From contig OZ245729.1 in the NCBI GenBank assembly GCA_965227215.1, forward strand, positions 1,178,001-1,242,000: a stretch of DNA of 64,000 nt. The letters are read 5' to 3'. A program made the position numbers and the translations under genes. This DNA comes from Gracilimonas sp965227215 (GTDB taxonomy: Bacteria > Bacteroidota > Rhodothermia > Balneolales > Balneolaceae). The notes under the pieces were generated by a model that searched no databases, was not told the DNA's origin, and was given only the letters and a program-made list of their open reading frames with translations. Shown here one piece after another: positions 27,288-35,201 of the stretch (position 1 is its first letter; each line of letters opens with the position of its first letter).

Positions 27288-27665
27288 ATGACACCCGATG
27301 AAATTTTTGTACTGACTGGCGGCATCCTGCTTATAGCACTCGTAGCCTGGTATTTCTGGTTCTCTAGCTCGGAGGGTACCCGTGTTCAAAGCGGAGCTGG
27401 CGGCCTGCAAGAAGCCCTGATTAAAGTAAAGGGTGGTTACAGTCCCAACGTTATAGTTGTAGAAGCTGGAAAAGCGGTGAGGCTGAATTTCCTCCGCGAA
27501 GAAACGGCTGCCTGCTCTGAGCAGGTGATCTTTCCGGACTTCGGAAAACAAGCTACGCTGACTCCACATAAAACCATTCCGGTGGAATTCACCCCTGACT
27601 CCCCCGGTGAATACGAATTTCAATGCGCTATGGGCATGCTTCGCGGCAAACTCATCGCCGAATAA
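27288..27665 (+). CDS. Membrane-anchored cupredoxin-like protein
   Basis: 125 aa: N-terminal membrane anchor (residues 5-24), then a one-domain cupredoxin (residues 45-125) with VIVVEAGKAVRLNFLREETAACS, and GEYEFQCAMGM carrying the C-terminal Cys and Met of a type-1-like site. The usual first His is replaced around EETAACSEQ, so the site may be altered or bind Cu(I). The same domain often follows CopA-type ATPases, where it may accept exported copper. It lies 21 bp after copA with SD AAAGGAG. Confidence 0.8.
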   Translation: MTPDEIFVLTGGILLIALVAWYFWFSSSEGTRVQSGAGGLQEALIKVKGGYSPNVIVVEAGKAVRLNFLREETAACSEQVIFPDFGKQATLTPHKTIPVEFTPDSPGEYEFQCAMGMLRGKLIAE

Positions 27666-27694
27666 ACCAAAATAAACCAAACGTGGAGGATACC

Positions 27695-27877
27695 ATGAAA
27701 AATCAAAACATCTGCCCGGTAATGGGACACGAAATCGAAGACATTACTAATGCGCCCAGCAGTAAGTACCAGGGTAATACCTATTACTTCTGCTGCGAAA
27801 ATTGCAAAACGTCATTTGATGAAAATCCGGCTGAATATACCGGAGACAACCATGGCCATCACGGTCATCATCACTAA
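27695..27877 (+). CDS. YHS-domain protein with His tail, copy 1
   Basis: 60 aa from ATG 27695, with SD GTGGAGG. YHS metal-binding fold: CPVMGHEI at residues 6-13, then YYFCCENCKTSFDENPAEY near 31-49, and a terminal NHGHHGHHH. YHS domains bind soft or transition metals via the paired Cys. Probable copper handling in the cytoplasm next to the ATPase, whose own N-terminus is a YHS. A hairpin (27891-27932) follows. Confidence 0.8.
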   Translation: MKNQNICPVMGHEIEDITNAPSSKYQGNTYYFCCENCKTSFDENPAEYTGDNHGHHGHHH

Positions 27878-27890
27878 ATGTTTGAACCCC

Positions 27891-27932
27891 ACCTGCCTTA
27901 AGGCTTATGAGGTCGGTAGCCTTTTGGCAGGT
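27891..27932 (+). terminator. Long two-part hairpin between YHS genes
   Basis: ACCTGCC-tt-AAGGCT pairs with AGCCTT-tt-GGCAGGT across a 12-nt loop, giving 13 bp with a symmetric TT bulge, followed by TTAATATT. Likely terminator or attenuator after copA-cupredoxin-YHS; weak read-through would feed the next YHS genes. Confidence 0.65.
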
Positions 27933-27946
27933 TTAATATTAGCTAA

Positions 27947-28156
27947 ATGGAAAGTCTTAATAAAGAGTGTATAGTAACAGGAAAAGAGGTAATAGACCCT
28001 CAAAGCTCTCCCAAAAGTAGTGTCAATGGCAATACATGGGCATTCTGCACTGCAACCTGTAAAGAGATTTTTGACAGGAACCTGGTCAAATTTGTCGAAA
28101 AGAAGTATCCATCAAAAAACGAATCCGCAAATTCAACATCACTCCATCTAAAATAA
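27947..28156 (+). CDS. YHS-like small protein, copy 2
   Basis: 69 aa with CIVTGKEV (residues 8-15) and WAFCTATCKEIFDRNLVKFVEKKY (residues 31-54), the paired-Cys layout of YHS with one of the usual Cys missing. The start at ATG 27947 overlaps nothing and lies just after the hairpin. Cytoplasmic, no signal. Diverged paralogue of the gene at 27695; function inferred from fold and context. Confidence 0.65.
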   Translation: MESLNKECIVTGKEVIDPQSSPKSSVNGNTWAFCTATCKEIFDRNLVKFVEKKYPSKNESANSTSLHLK

Positions 28157-28175
28157 AAATATTAGGAGGTTTATT

Positions 28176-28352
28176 ATGTCTCGTCATGCAACTTGTCCTG
28201 TAAGTGGCTTAGCCATAGATAATCCAGATCTGTCCCTGCAAATTGAGTATGAAGGAATATGGCTTTACTTCTGCTGTCCGTCTTGCGAAGACACTTTTTT
28301 GAGAGAACCTGATCACTACATTTCTGGTCATAGGTCCTTTTATTTTTTCTAA
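28176..28352 (+). CDS. YHS-like small protein, copy 3
   Basis: 58 aa. ATG 28176 has a strong AGGAGGT 7 bp upstream. CPVSGLAI at residues 7-14 and LYFCCPSCEDTFLREPDHY at 30-48 match the YHS pattern with four Cys. Third free-standing YHS-type gene in a row. Last 58-codon frame before the flavoprotein; the 123-bp gap after it (28353-28475) shows nothing firm. Confidence 0.7.
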   Translation: MSRHATCPVSGLAIDNPDLSLQIEYEGIWLYFCCPSCEDTFLREPDHYISGHRSFYFF

Positions 28353-28475
28353 TTAATTAATGCACCGAAAAACCCCTATGCATCTGGCCCTGAAACGGCT
28401 TTGTGCATTTAAATTATTATTACACAAAATAATTAGAATCAATTAAATACTCTGTGTAGCCTATCGGAGGTTGGC

Positions 28476-29624
28476 ATGAAAAAAGAACACATTCATATAA
28501 TTGGCGCTGGCCCTGGAGGGTTAGTTTCTGCTATTAATTTGGCCAAGGCCGGATATTCTGTCAGCATATACGAAATGTATCATGAAGTGGGTAAACGTTT
28601 CAACCATGATTTCCAGGGTATTGAAAATTGGTCAACCAAAGAAGATGCACAGGAATTTTTAAGACGTATTGGCATTTCCACAAACTTTCTCTTTGAACCG
28701 TTTGGAAATGGGGATTTCTACAATCCCTCTGGGCAAAAATATAATTTTAGAATGTCACGCCCTCTCTTTTACATGATAGAACGAGGATCTAATGAATGGA
28801 GCCTGGATCAGGGTTTGAAGCGGCAAGCCATTGAATCCGGAGTGAATTTTCATTGGGGAGAAAAAATCACCAAGGTCCCAGAAAATGGAAAAGTAATCAT
28901 AAGCACAGGCCCTAAAGGCGCCGATGCTATAGCCAAAGGAATTATTTTCTCAACTACTCACAAAAATTATTTTGCGGCTTTCCTTGGTGATGATATTGCT
29001 CCGCAAGGATACGCATATTTACTAGTTCATGAGGGAAAGGCTACATTTGCTACTTGTCTGTTCGAAGAATTCCCCAAGTCCCTTCATTATTTTGACAAAG
29101 CTTTAGAAGTACTGAAAAAACAGGTGAATATTGATATTCAGGATTCAAAATATTTTGGCGGGTATGTGAATTTCTCCCTAAATCAAACACTCATAAAAAA
29201 CAACCGCATCTACTACGTAGGAGAAAATGCCGGCTTTCAGGATGCTCTGTTTGGCTTCGGTATGCGCTATGCCATGCACTCGGGATACCTGGCAGCCCAA
29301 AGCATCATAGAAAACCTTTCCTACCAAGCTTTCTGCAAAGAACATATTATTCCGAAGCTGGAGGTTTCACTGGCCAACCGATGGCTGTTTACCCGGTTGG
29401 AAGACTTGGGCTATACAATCATGTTGGACCGGCTGAAAGACAAAGACGATATCATTCCCGTACTACGTAACCAATACAATCCGAGTTGGTATAAAAGAAT
29501 AATACTACCGGTGGCCAAACGAGCTTTCAAAACCAGGCTGGAAGACAAACAGTGCATGCATGAAAACTGCTCGTGTGTTTGGTGCAAGCACGGTGAACAC
29601 GACTATGCGGCAGTGGAATGCTAA
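28476..29624 (+). CDS. FAD-dependent oxidoreductase (geranylgeranyl reductase-like) with Cys-rich tail
   Basis: 382 aa. Dinucleotide fold HIIGAGPGGLVSAINLAKAG at residues 7-26 and a second FAD motif YYVGENAGFQDALFGFGMRYAM near 247-268, as in geranylgeranyl-reductase-family flavoproteins. The C-terminal 25 residues carry CMHENCSCVWC, a His pair and a last Cys (five Cys), unlike ordinary relatives and suited to a metal or cluster site. SD CGGAGG before ATG 28476. The substrate is unknown; a Cu(II) or disulfide reductase role is possible but unproven. Confidence 0.7.
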   Translation: MKKEHIHIIGAGPGGLVSAINLAKAGYSVSIYEMYHEVGKRFNHDFQGIENWSTKEDAQEFLRRIGISTNFLFEPFGNGDFYNPSGQKYNFRMSRPLFYMIERGSNEWSLDQGLKRQAIESGVNFHWGEKITKVPENGKVIISTGPKGADAIAKGIIFSTTHKNYFAAFLGDDIAPQGYAYLLVHEGKATFATCLFEEFPKSLHYFDKALEVLKKQVNIDIQDSKYFGGYVNFSLNQTLIKNNRIYYVGENAGFQDALFGFGMRYAMHSGYLAAQSIIENLSYQAFCKEHIIPKLEVSLANRWLFTRLEDLGYTIMLDRLKDKDDIIPVLRNQYNPSWYKRIILPVAKRAFKTRLEDKQCMHENCSCVWCKHGEHDYAAVEC

Positions 29625-29653
29625 TTTAATTTAAATCCCAACTTTTAGAAGCT

Positions 29654-30445
29654 ATGCAACCCATTCTTTTTGAACTCGGGCCGATTACCATTCAAACGGT
29701 CAGCCTGTTTCATACAGGTGGTATACTTATTGGTATTTGGTGGCTTTATAAACAGGCCAAGAAGAACCGGGTCGACCCTCAAAAAATAATGGATCTTTCA
29801 GTGGTCGTGGTTCTTTGGGCCATTATCGGCGCACGGGTGCTCTCCATCCTATTCGACGGTAGTCTGCAGTGGTATTTAGAAAATCCAATGACAATACTGA
29901 TGCTGTGGAATGGCGGATTTACCTTCTACGGAGGCTTCCTTTTCGGGCTCGGTGCTGGTATCTGGTATGTAAGAAAACACAATTTAGACTTGTGGAAAAT
30001 CAGTGATATGGCTGCCCCCGGCTTAGCGTTGGGTATAGCATTTGGGCGTCTGGGGTGCTTCTTTTCCGGTGACAGTTACGGGAAACCGGCAGAAGTAGCC
30101 TGGTCTGTAACTTTTACCGATCCTATGTCTATGGCACCAACGGGTATCCCCCTGCACCCCACACAAATCTACTCTTCGCTTGTATTGCTGCTGGTGTTCG
30201 GCCTCCTTTTGTTGTGGAGGAAACGCCAGAAATTTAATGGAGAGCTGTTTCTTGCATTCGTTATGCTATATGCTTTGGTTCGTTCTTTTGTGGAGATTTT
30301 CAGAAACGATCCGCGTGGCGTGTACCTGGACGGGCTGATCTCCACCTCGCAGATCATCAGCCTGTTGGTGGTAATTCCGGCCCTGTGGCTGTTTTTAAAA
30401 AAGCTGCGCAAATACAAGAGATTGAAGCTTGATACATCTCGATGA
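29654..30445 (+). CDS. lgt: Prolipoprotein diacylglyceryl transferase
   Basis: 263 aa, seven membrane helices. Moves diacylglycerol from phosphatidylglycerol to the lipobox Cys. Motifs: NGGFTFYGGFLFG near residues 87-99, GRLGCFFSGDSYGKP near 133-147 (the Lgt signature), and HPTQIYSS near 170. Probably a second, island-borne copy that serves the many lipoproteins here; a chromosomal lgt cannot be seen in this window. Confidence 0.9.
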   Translation: MQPILFELGPITIQTVSLFHTGGILIGIWWLYKQAKKNRVDPQKIMDLSVVVVLWAIIGARVLSILFDGSLQWYLENPMTILMLWNGGFTFYGGFLFGLGAGIWYVRKHNLDLWKISDMAAPGLALGIAFGRLGCFFSGDSYGKPAEVAWSVTFTDPMSMAPTGIPLHPTQIYSSLVLLLVFGLLLLWRKRQKFNGELFLAFVMLYALVRSFVEIFRNDPRGVYLDGLISTSQIISLLVVIPALWLFLKKLRKYKRLKLDTSR

Positions 30446-30489
30446 TCTCTCAAGCTTTCTAATAATTTAGATTTTTAAAGAACTATACT

Positions 30490-30678
30490 ATGTTAACATT
30501 TCTTTGGTTTGCCTTCATCGTGAGTTTTATATTTTTCATACGGCGCGGCCATGCCGGTAGAAATGCTTACCGTTCACGCAATTACAATGCACCTGGCACA
30601 GAAGAAAACCCTCATTCCAGGCTCAAGTTTGATGAAATGGAAGAAGCGGAGTATGAGGTAGTGAAAGATAAGTATTAG
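30490..30678 (+). CDS. Short single-helix membrane protein, unknown
   Basis: 62 aa: one membrane helix (residues 2-18) followed by a basic stretch (RRGHAGRNAYRSRNY) and an acidic end (DEMEEAEYEVVKDKY). No family recognised. It lies 44 bp after lgt. The gap 30679-30891 to the complex-I-like operon shows no TTTAAG box. Confidence 0.45.
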   Translation: MLTFLWFAFIVSFIFFIRRGHAGRNAYRSRNYNAPGTEENPHSRLKFDEMEEAEYEVVKDKY

Positions 30679-30891
30679 AGCAAGCCTCACAAAGATGAAG
30701 AATTTCCATAATGTAAAGACCTGTACAAAAAAATTATCAGATGGCTATTTCATTCTTTGACCAACTTTTTATTTATTCAGTAAATACTGTAACTAAGAAT
30801 CAACCAATTTCATTTTAGTCTCACAACAGTGTCTTTGTTCTAAGTAGAAAATCAGAATTTCACCTTTAATCATCATTTAACTTTAATTCAT

Positions 30892-31254
30892 TTGTCTCCA
30901 CTTACGCAATACCTCCTTCTATTCGGCATGCTCATTGCCACGACTGGTTTCGTCTGGATGCTCTACCTTATAAAAAAGTCGCTGGGTGAGACGCTGGAAG
31001 AGCCGGGTAAAGACATTCCCGCCGAAAGCGGCAATCTGGCGTCCAAACCGGCCTGGCTACGCTATCATGTGCATTATTACGGATATGCGTTACTTTTTTT
31101 AGCTTTCGATATGGAGATGGCTTATATGTACCCCTGGGCGGTGGTTTTTAAAGAGGTGGGCTTGGTTGCTTTGCTGGACATGGGAGTTTTTCTGATGATT
31201 CTTTTCCTGGGCCTCATTTATACTTGGACCCAACTCGGACTTGAACGTCAATAG
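30892..31254 (+). CDS. nuoA: NuoA-like subunit of a complex-I-like membrane machine
   Basis: 120 aa, three membrane helices. FDMEMAYMYPWAVVFKEVGLVALLDMGVFL (about residues 72-101) is the NuoA core with the conserved acidic FD-x-E and YPWA. The usual YECG segment after helix 1 is absent and replaced by EEPGKDIPAESGN. Starts at TTG 30892; no in-frame ATG precedes the first helix. First gene of an eight-gene set with spacings of -8 to +20 bp. Confidence 0.8.
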   Translation: MSPLTQYLLLFGMLIATTGFVWMLYLIKKSLGETLEEPGKDIPAESGNLASKPAWLRYHVHYYGYALLFLAFDMEMAYMYPWAVVFKEVGLVALLDMGVFLMILFLGLIYTWTQLGLERQ

Positions 31255-31262
31255 CCAATATC

Positions 31263-33458
31263 ATGGAAGAAAAGATGAAATATGGAGCGCGACAGGGAGC
31301 TATGACCTTTATGCGGAAACAGATCGCAAAATCGATTTCCAAAGAGCTGCGCATCTTTCCAATTCCCGGGGCCGGCCTGTTACGGTATTACCACACGAAA
31401 CCTCTTTCCGATTCTGTGCGGCTGGCTACTAGTCCTAAAAAAGCAAATGTACTTTTGGTGTTTGGGGATCTGAGCCCGGCTTTAGCCGAAAAGGCGACCT
31501 ATACTTATGCCCAGATGCCGCGTCCACGGGTGCTGGTGATGGCCGGCCCCAAGCATCTTGATCCGCTGCCTCATCCGGATGTTCATGTTGCCCTGGCAGA
31601 GGATTTTCTGGCAACTGCACTTCCCACCGTCAAAGAATGCCTGGCCAATTTTGCCTGGAAGGAAGATGCCAAGCCCTTTGAACCGGAGCCGTTAGTGGCA
31701 AAAATCGAGGAAGCCGGGCAAGATAAGGGACACATGCACCACCACGATCACTCCGGGCACCAGCACGGCAATGGCAATCAGGAGGGGCACGATCAGGCCT
31801 ATGGGCATGAACATGACCATTCTAATCATCAGCACAAACACGACAATCATGAAGGGCATAATCATGATCACTCTGACCACAAACACACAGACTATTATGA
31901 TGCCGAGCATAGTCGTGAGGACCATCAGCACGGAGAATCTGATCAGCAGTGTGGTGATAACGACTCACATCAGCACGATCATGAAAAGCATGACCATGGC
32001 CACTCCGAACATCAGCATGGTGAGCATGGCCACTCGGCTCATCAAGAGGAAGATCATGATCAAGATGCACACAATCACGAGCATAATCATGGCGGACATG
32101 ATCACGGCTCCGGTTTTATGTCGATGATAGCGATGACCAAAGATCTGCCGAGAAGCCCAGACGGCCTACCGATGGAATGGAGTGATACAGCGTTTGGGCC
32201 TTTCCACACGGGACTGCCGGGCGGACTGCAACTTACCGCTGAACTAGATGGCGATACGGTGGCAGAGATGCAGGCAGAAAGCGGTTTTACAGAATTGGAA
32301 CTTCCAGTCTCGGTTAAGGACAACCCTCTTCAACTGCCCGAATTTCTCGAAAAAATGAACCCGATGACGGCCGTAAGCTACAGCCTGCTTGCCAAAAAAG
32401 CGCTGGAAAGCTATTCCCGAGACGTCAAAGAAACTCAACTGACAGCAGCAGAGGCGGTGGCGTTGGAAAAAGAGCGGATTGTCAGTCATCTAAACTGGCT
32501 GACAGATTTTGCACTCCTTCTGGGTAACAGCTCGATGCAAAACCGGGCAGAAAAGCTTTTTCACGCCTTCAGAAATAATGATGGAGCCGAAGAACCTCTT
32601 ATGGCATTTATCAGGCATATTAAAAAGATGCCCTACCTGAAAATAAAGCTGTCCGCAGCCGGTAACCCCATCACCGCTTTTGATCGTTACGAAGAGGAAG
32701 CTTCTCATTCTGACCAAGATCATAATCATGATCACGAACATAATCACAGCTATCATCACGAACATGGTGAACATGGTTCCCATGATCATGACCATAACCA
32801 CAGCCATAATCACGAAGAGCATGGCGAGCATGATCACTCCTGCCACGAACACGAATATAGCGGACACCAACACGATCATAAAAAGCACGATCATGGTCAT
32901 CACGGGCACGACGAACATGGTTCACAAGATCACGATCATAATCACAAAGGTTCCCATGAAAAGCATGATCATTCAGAAAAAGAGGATTCAGCATCTAAAG
33001 AACTGAAATTGGAAGACTACTCAGGTCCCGTTACACGAGCAGCGGGTTTTTCAAACGATAGTCGTATCTCTGAAACTGTTTACCGGGAGGTCGGGTGGCA
33101 GCCTGTAACCGCAAACGGAAACAACGCCTTGAGCCGGCTGATGGTTCGGCTCGGTGAATTAGAACAGAGCTTCCGGTTTATAGAACATTTGAAAACGTCT
33201 GGCGAAACAAATCCCATTTCGGAATTAACAATCCCCGATACAGGCATGGGGAACGGATCGGCATCCATTGAGAGTCCGCGCGGCGAAATTACATTGAAAC
33301 TCCATATTCATGAAGGCAAATTGGCGCACCTGAAGCTGTCCACGCCCTCGGCGGCGCTGGTCAACCTGGTAAAACCGATGACCGAACAACTGGAGCTGGC
33401 AGATGCACTTTTGGCCGTAAACTCGCTGGATATTTCACCACAGGAACTAAACTATTAA
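31263..33458 (+). CDS. Fused NuoB-like/NuoD-like protein, Fe-S ligands lost, two His-rich blocks
   Basis: 731 aa. Residues 30-140 follow the NuoB fold (SPKKANVLLVFGDLSPALAEKATYTYAQMPRPRVLVMAG), but the tandem Cys is PGAG, GSCA is GPKH and the PGCPP Cys is missing, so no N2 cluster. Residues 285-480 and 575-731 match the NuoD/hydrogenase large-subunit fold (DLPRSPDGLPMEW, ALEKERIVSHLNWL, ESPRGEITL, TPSAALVNL) without Ni-Cys pairs. His-rich blocks lie between the B and D parts (156-283, I count 41 His) and inside the D part (479-573, 36 His). A redox role is unlikely; metal binding on the cytoplasmic face is proposed. Confidence 0.8.
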   Translation: MEEKMKYGARQGAMTFMRKQIAKSISKELRIFPIPGAGLLRYYHTKPLSDSVRLATSPKKANVLLVFGDLSPALAEKATYTYAQMPRPRVLVMAGPKHLDPLPHPDVHVALAEDFLATALPTVKECLANFAWKEDAKPFEPEPLVAKIEEAGQDKGHMHHHDHSGHQHGNGNQEGHDQAYGHEHDHSNHQHKHDNHEGHNHDHSDHKHTDYYDAEHSREDHQHGESDQQCGDNDSHQHDHEKHDHGHSEHQHGEHGHSAHQEEDHDQDAHNHEHNHGGHDHGSGFMSMIAMTKDLPRSPDGLPMEWSDTAFGPFHTGLPGGLQLTAELDGDTVAEMQAESGFTELELPVSVKDNPLQLPEFLEKMNPMTAVSYSLLAKKALESYSRDVKETQLTAAEAVALEKERIVSHLNWLTDFALLLGNSSMQNRAEKLFHAFRNNDGAEEPLMAFIRHIKKMPYLKIKLSAAGNPITAFDRYEEEASHSDQDHNHDHEHNHSYHHEHGEHGSHDHDHNHSHNHEEHGEHDHSCHEHEYSGHQHDHKKHDHGHHGHDEHGSQDHDHNHKGSHEKHDHSEKEDSASKELKLEDYSGPVTRAAGFSNDSRISETVYREVGWQPVTANGNNALSRLMVRLGELEQSFRFIEHLKTSGETNPISELTIPDTGMGNGSASIESPRGEITLKLHIHEGKLAHLKLSTPSAALVNLVKPMTEQLELADALLAVNSLDISPQELNY
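31728..32111 (+). repeat. His-codon low-complexity block 1
   Basis: Degenerate in-frame repetition of CAT/CAC with GAT, GAA, CAG, AAT, GGC, encoding about 41 His in 128 residues (units such as DHNH, HEHDH, HQHGEHGH). It lies at the junction of the NuoB-like and NuoD-like parts. It probably grew by slippage and could vary between strains. Confidence 0.85.
32697..32985 (+). repeat. His-codon low-complexity block 2
   Basis: Second block of about 36 His in 95 residues, inserted within the NuoD-like part. Same unit style as block 1 (CATGATCAC-type repeats), which suggests duplication or parallel expansion. Confidence 0.85.
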
Positions 33459-33477
33459 ACGATAACACTGAATCGCG

Positions 33478-34371
33478 ATGATCAACGCCCTTTTAATAAC
33501 CCTGCTTTTTATAGCCGGCATCTACCTGATGGCGGTTATGGAGCGCTGGTCGTTGTCGGGCAGCCTGCAGTGGGCGGGTCCGGCACGCTCGTTTCTTCGT
33601 TTATTTGTGCAGGAGGAGATCAAACCCCGCAAACACGACACCGTCTTTTTCGAAACCGCGCCTGTGCTTTTTATCGCAGTCATCCTGTTAGTCATCGCAA
33701 TTTTACCCTTCGGCAAAGATCTGGTGCTAGTCGATCTGGCAACCGGCGCTCTCTTTATCAACGCGGCGCTTGTGTACATAATGGTATCACTGATGATGGC
33801 GGGATGGAGCCTGAACGGCGTTTATGGTATGGTGGGCGGCTGGCGCTCCATTGCGCAACTGATCGCCTACTCCATGACTGTGGTTATGGCGCTCACCGCC
33901 ACTGTTATGCGAGCCGAATCGATGTTTATGGGCGGCATAGTCGAATCCCAGCAGACGCTCTGGAATATACTCTATCAGCCCATCGGCTTTATCCTGTTTT
34001 ACCTATCGGCCATGGCCATCGCATTTCTTCCGCCTTTTGATCTTCCCACCGCAGATGGCGAACTGGCCGGGGGGGCATGGGCCGATTTTACCGGCCTTCG
34101 AAAACTGCTGTTCCGACTGGGACGGTCGGTCCTGGTGCTCACGCTGTCTGTGGCAGTTACCGTGTTGTACCTGGGCGGATGGATGGGTCCGTGGCTGCCC
34201 GGCTTCGTCTGGATTTTCCTGAAAACACTGCTGGTAGCCGTCTCCTTCTTTGTCCTTGGCCGATACCTGCCACGCATTCGTCACGATCATCTGCTGGAAT
34301 ACCACTGGAAATACGGCATTCCGATGGCTCTTTTGAATATTTTCATCGTTGGGGTGTTACTGATTTTATGA
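33478..34371 (+). CDS. nuoH: NuoH-like subunit
   Basis: 297 aa, about eight membrane helices. NuoH forms the quinone-chamber membrane part of complex I. Seen: ERWSLSGSLQWAGPARSF near residues 22-39 (family: ER-x-x-G--Q-R-GP), MAGWSLNGVYGMVGGWRSIAQLIAYSM near 106-132, and PPFDLPTADGELAGGAWADFTGLRK near 184-208 (family: PFDLPEAE.EL..G). The charged loop motifs are partly changed. The stop overlaps the nuoJ ATG (ATGA at 34368-34371). Confidence 0.85.
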   Translation: MINALLITLLFIAGIYLMAVMERWSLSGSLQWAGPARSFLRLFVQEEIKPRKHDTVFFETAPVLFIAVILLVIAILPFGKDLVLVDLATGALFINAALVYIMVSLMMAGWSLNGVYGMVGGWRSIAQLIAYSMTVVMALTATVMRAESMFMGGIVESQQTLWNILYQPIGFILFYLSAMAIAFLPPFDLPTADGELAGGAWADFTGLRKLLFRLGRSVLVLTLSVAVTVLYLGGWMGPWLPGFVWIFLKTLLVAVSFFVLGRYLPRIRHDHLLEYHWKYGIPMALLNIFIVGVLLIL

Positions 34372-34886
34372 TGATATCCGTCCAGCTCATACTTCTTATT
34401 ATTCTTGGACTGCTTTCCATCTGGTTCGGCTGGCGCGTGTTTATGACTAGCTCCATGGTGCGCTCTGCTCTTTCACTCCTGGCTTCCATGGTAGCCATTG
34501 GCGCACTTTTCCTGGTGATGGAGGCCGAATTCCTGGGTGTGCTCCAAATTATGATGATGGGTACCGAAATGAGCATCATGGCTATTTTTATGATGATGTA
34601 TATGATGGATCCCGGCGGATTGGAAGAGATGGATATGACGCATCAAAAAAATCTTTCCATTGCAGCGGCCAGCATTTTTTCGCTGATCATTGCGATAGTT
34701 ATACTTGCCGTCGGCTGGGGGCCTCTAGCTACCGAAATTCCCGGCCCGCACGAACAAAACCGCCTGCTGGGGATGGAAATTCTGAAGCGCTCCATGATGA
34801 TATTTGAGACGGCCGGTATAACCATCCTTACAGGCATGATTGCCGCCATCACCGTGGCCCTTTCAATCAAGAATAACAGAAACTAA
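34368..34886 (+). CDS. nuoJ: NuoJ-like subunit with Met-dense membrane helix
   Basis: 172 aa starting at ATG 34368 inside the nuoH stop; a longer in-frame extension upstream is the shadow of nuoH. About four to five helices. SSMVRSALSLLASMVAIGALFLVMEAEFLGVLQ follows NuoJ helices 2-3. The next helix (IMMMGTEMSIMAIFMMMYMM) holds ten Met in about 20 residues, where NuoJ normally has V, Y, G, A and L. I count 22 Met in all. A Met-lined path for Cu(I) or Ag(I) is conceivable but is pure inference. Confidence 0.8.
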   Translation: MMISVQLILLIILGLLSIWFGWRVFMTSSMVRSALSLLASMVAIGALFLVMEAEFLGVLQIMMMGTEMSIMAIFMMMYMMDPGGLEEMDMTHQKNLSIAAASIFSLIIAIVILAVGWGPLATEIPGPHEQNRLLGMEILKRSMMIFETAGITILTGMIAAITVALSIKNNRN

Positions 34887-34892
34887 CCGACT

Positions 34893-35201
34893 ATGGAACT
34901 ACTGCTTACAGCCCTGATCATCGCTATTATTCTTTTTGGCATCGGCCTATACGGCGCTCTCAGCCAGACCAACCTGGTAATGATTATGATGGGCGTTGAA
35001 CTGATGCTGGGAGCGGCCATGATTAACTTGGTCGCCTTTTGGCGATACCTGCACCCCGAGGCATTTTCTATTAAGATGTTTGTACTTGTAGCCATGACGG
35101 TTATGGCTCTGGAGGGCGCCGTTGGTTTTGCTATAGCCACCCAGCGTTTTCGTTCTTCAGGTTCTGTAGAGATGGAAGAAGCAGCAGATTTAAATGGGTA
35201 A
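34893..35201 (+). CDS. nuoK: NuoK-like subunit
   Basis: 102 aa, three helices. IGLYGALSQTNLVMIMMGVELMLGAAMINLVAFW (about residues 16-49) and MALEGAVGFAIA (about 70-81) match NuoK/MnhC-type subunits. The two conserved membrane glutamates (in VELM and ALEG) are present, so proton or sodium passage through K is plausible. The 3' end overlaps nuoL by 8 bp. Confidence 0.9.
   Translation: MELLLTALIIAIILFGIGLYGALSQTNLVMIMMGVELMLGAAMINLVAFWRYLHPEAFSIKMFVLVAMTVMALEGAVGFAIATQRFRSSGSVEMEEAADLNG

Noticed and set aside
27252..27680. Minus-strand frame of 142 codons
   Set aside because: Covers exactly the cupredoxin gene, which has motif support; no support for the opposite strand.
31771..32127. Plus-strand Met/Ile/Thr-rich frame
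   Set aside because: Frame-shifted reading of His block 1.
32490..32918. Minus-strand frame rich in Val, Met and Ile
   Set aside because: Mirror of His codons (CAT/CAC read backwards as ATG/GTG); an artefact of His block 2. Looks like a membrane protein but is not.
31728..32985. CRISPR-like repetition
   Set aside because: Repeats are in-frame His codons of varying unit, no constant repeat or spacer length.
34077..34367. N-terminal extension of NuoJ by 97 codons
   Set aside because: Overlaps nuoH in another frame; ATG 34368 with stop-start overlap is the natural start.
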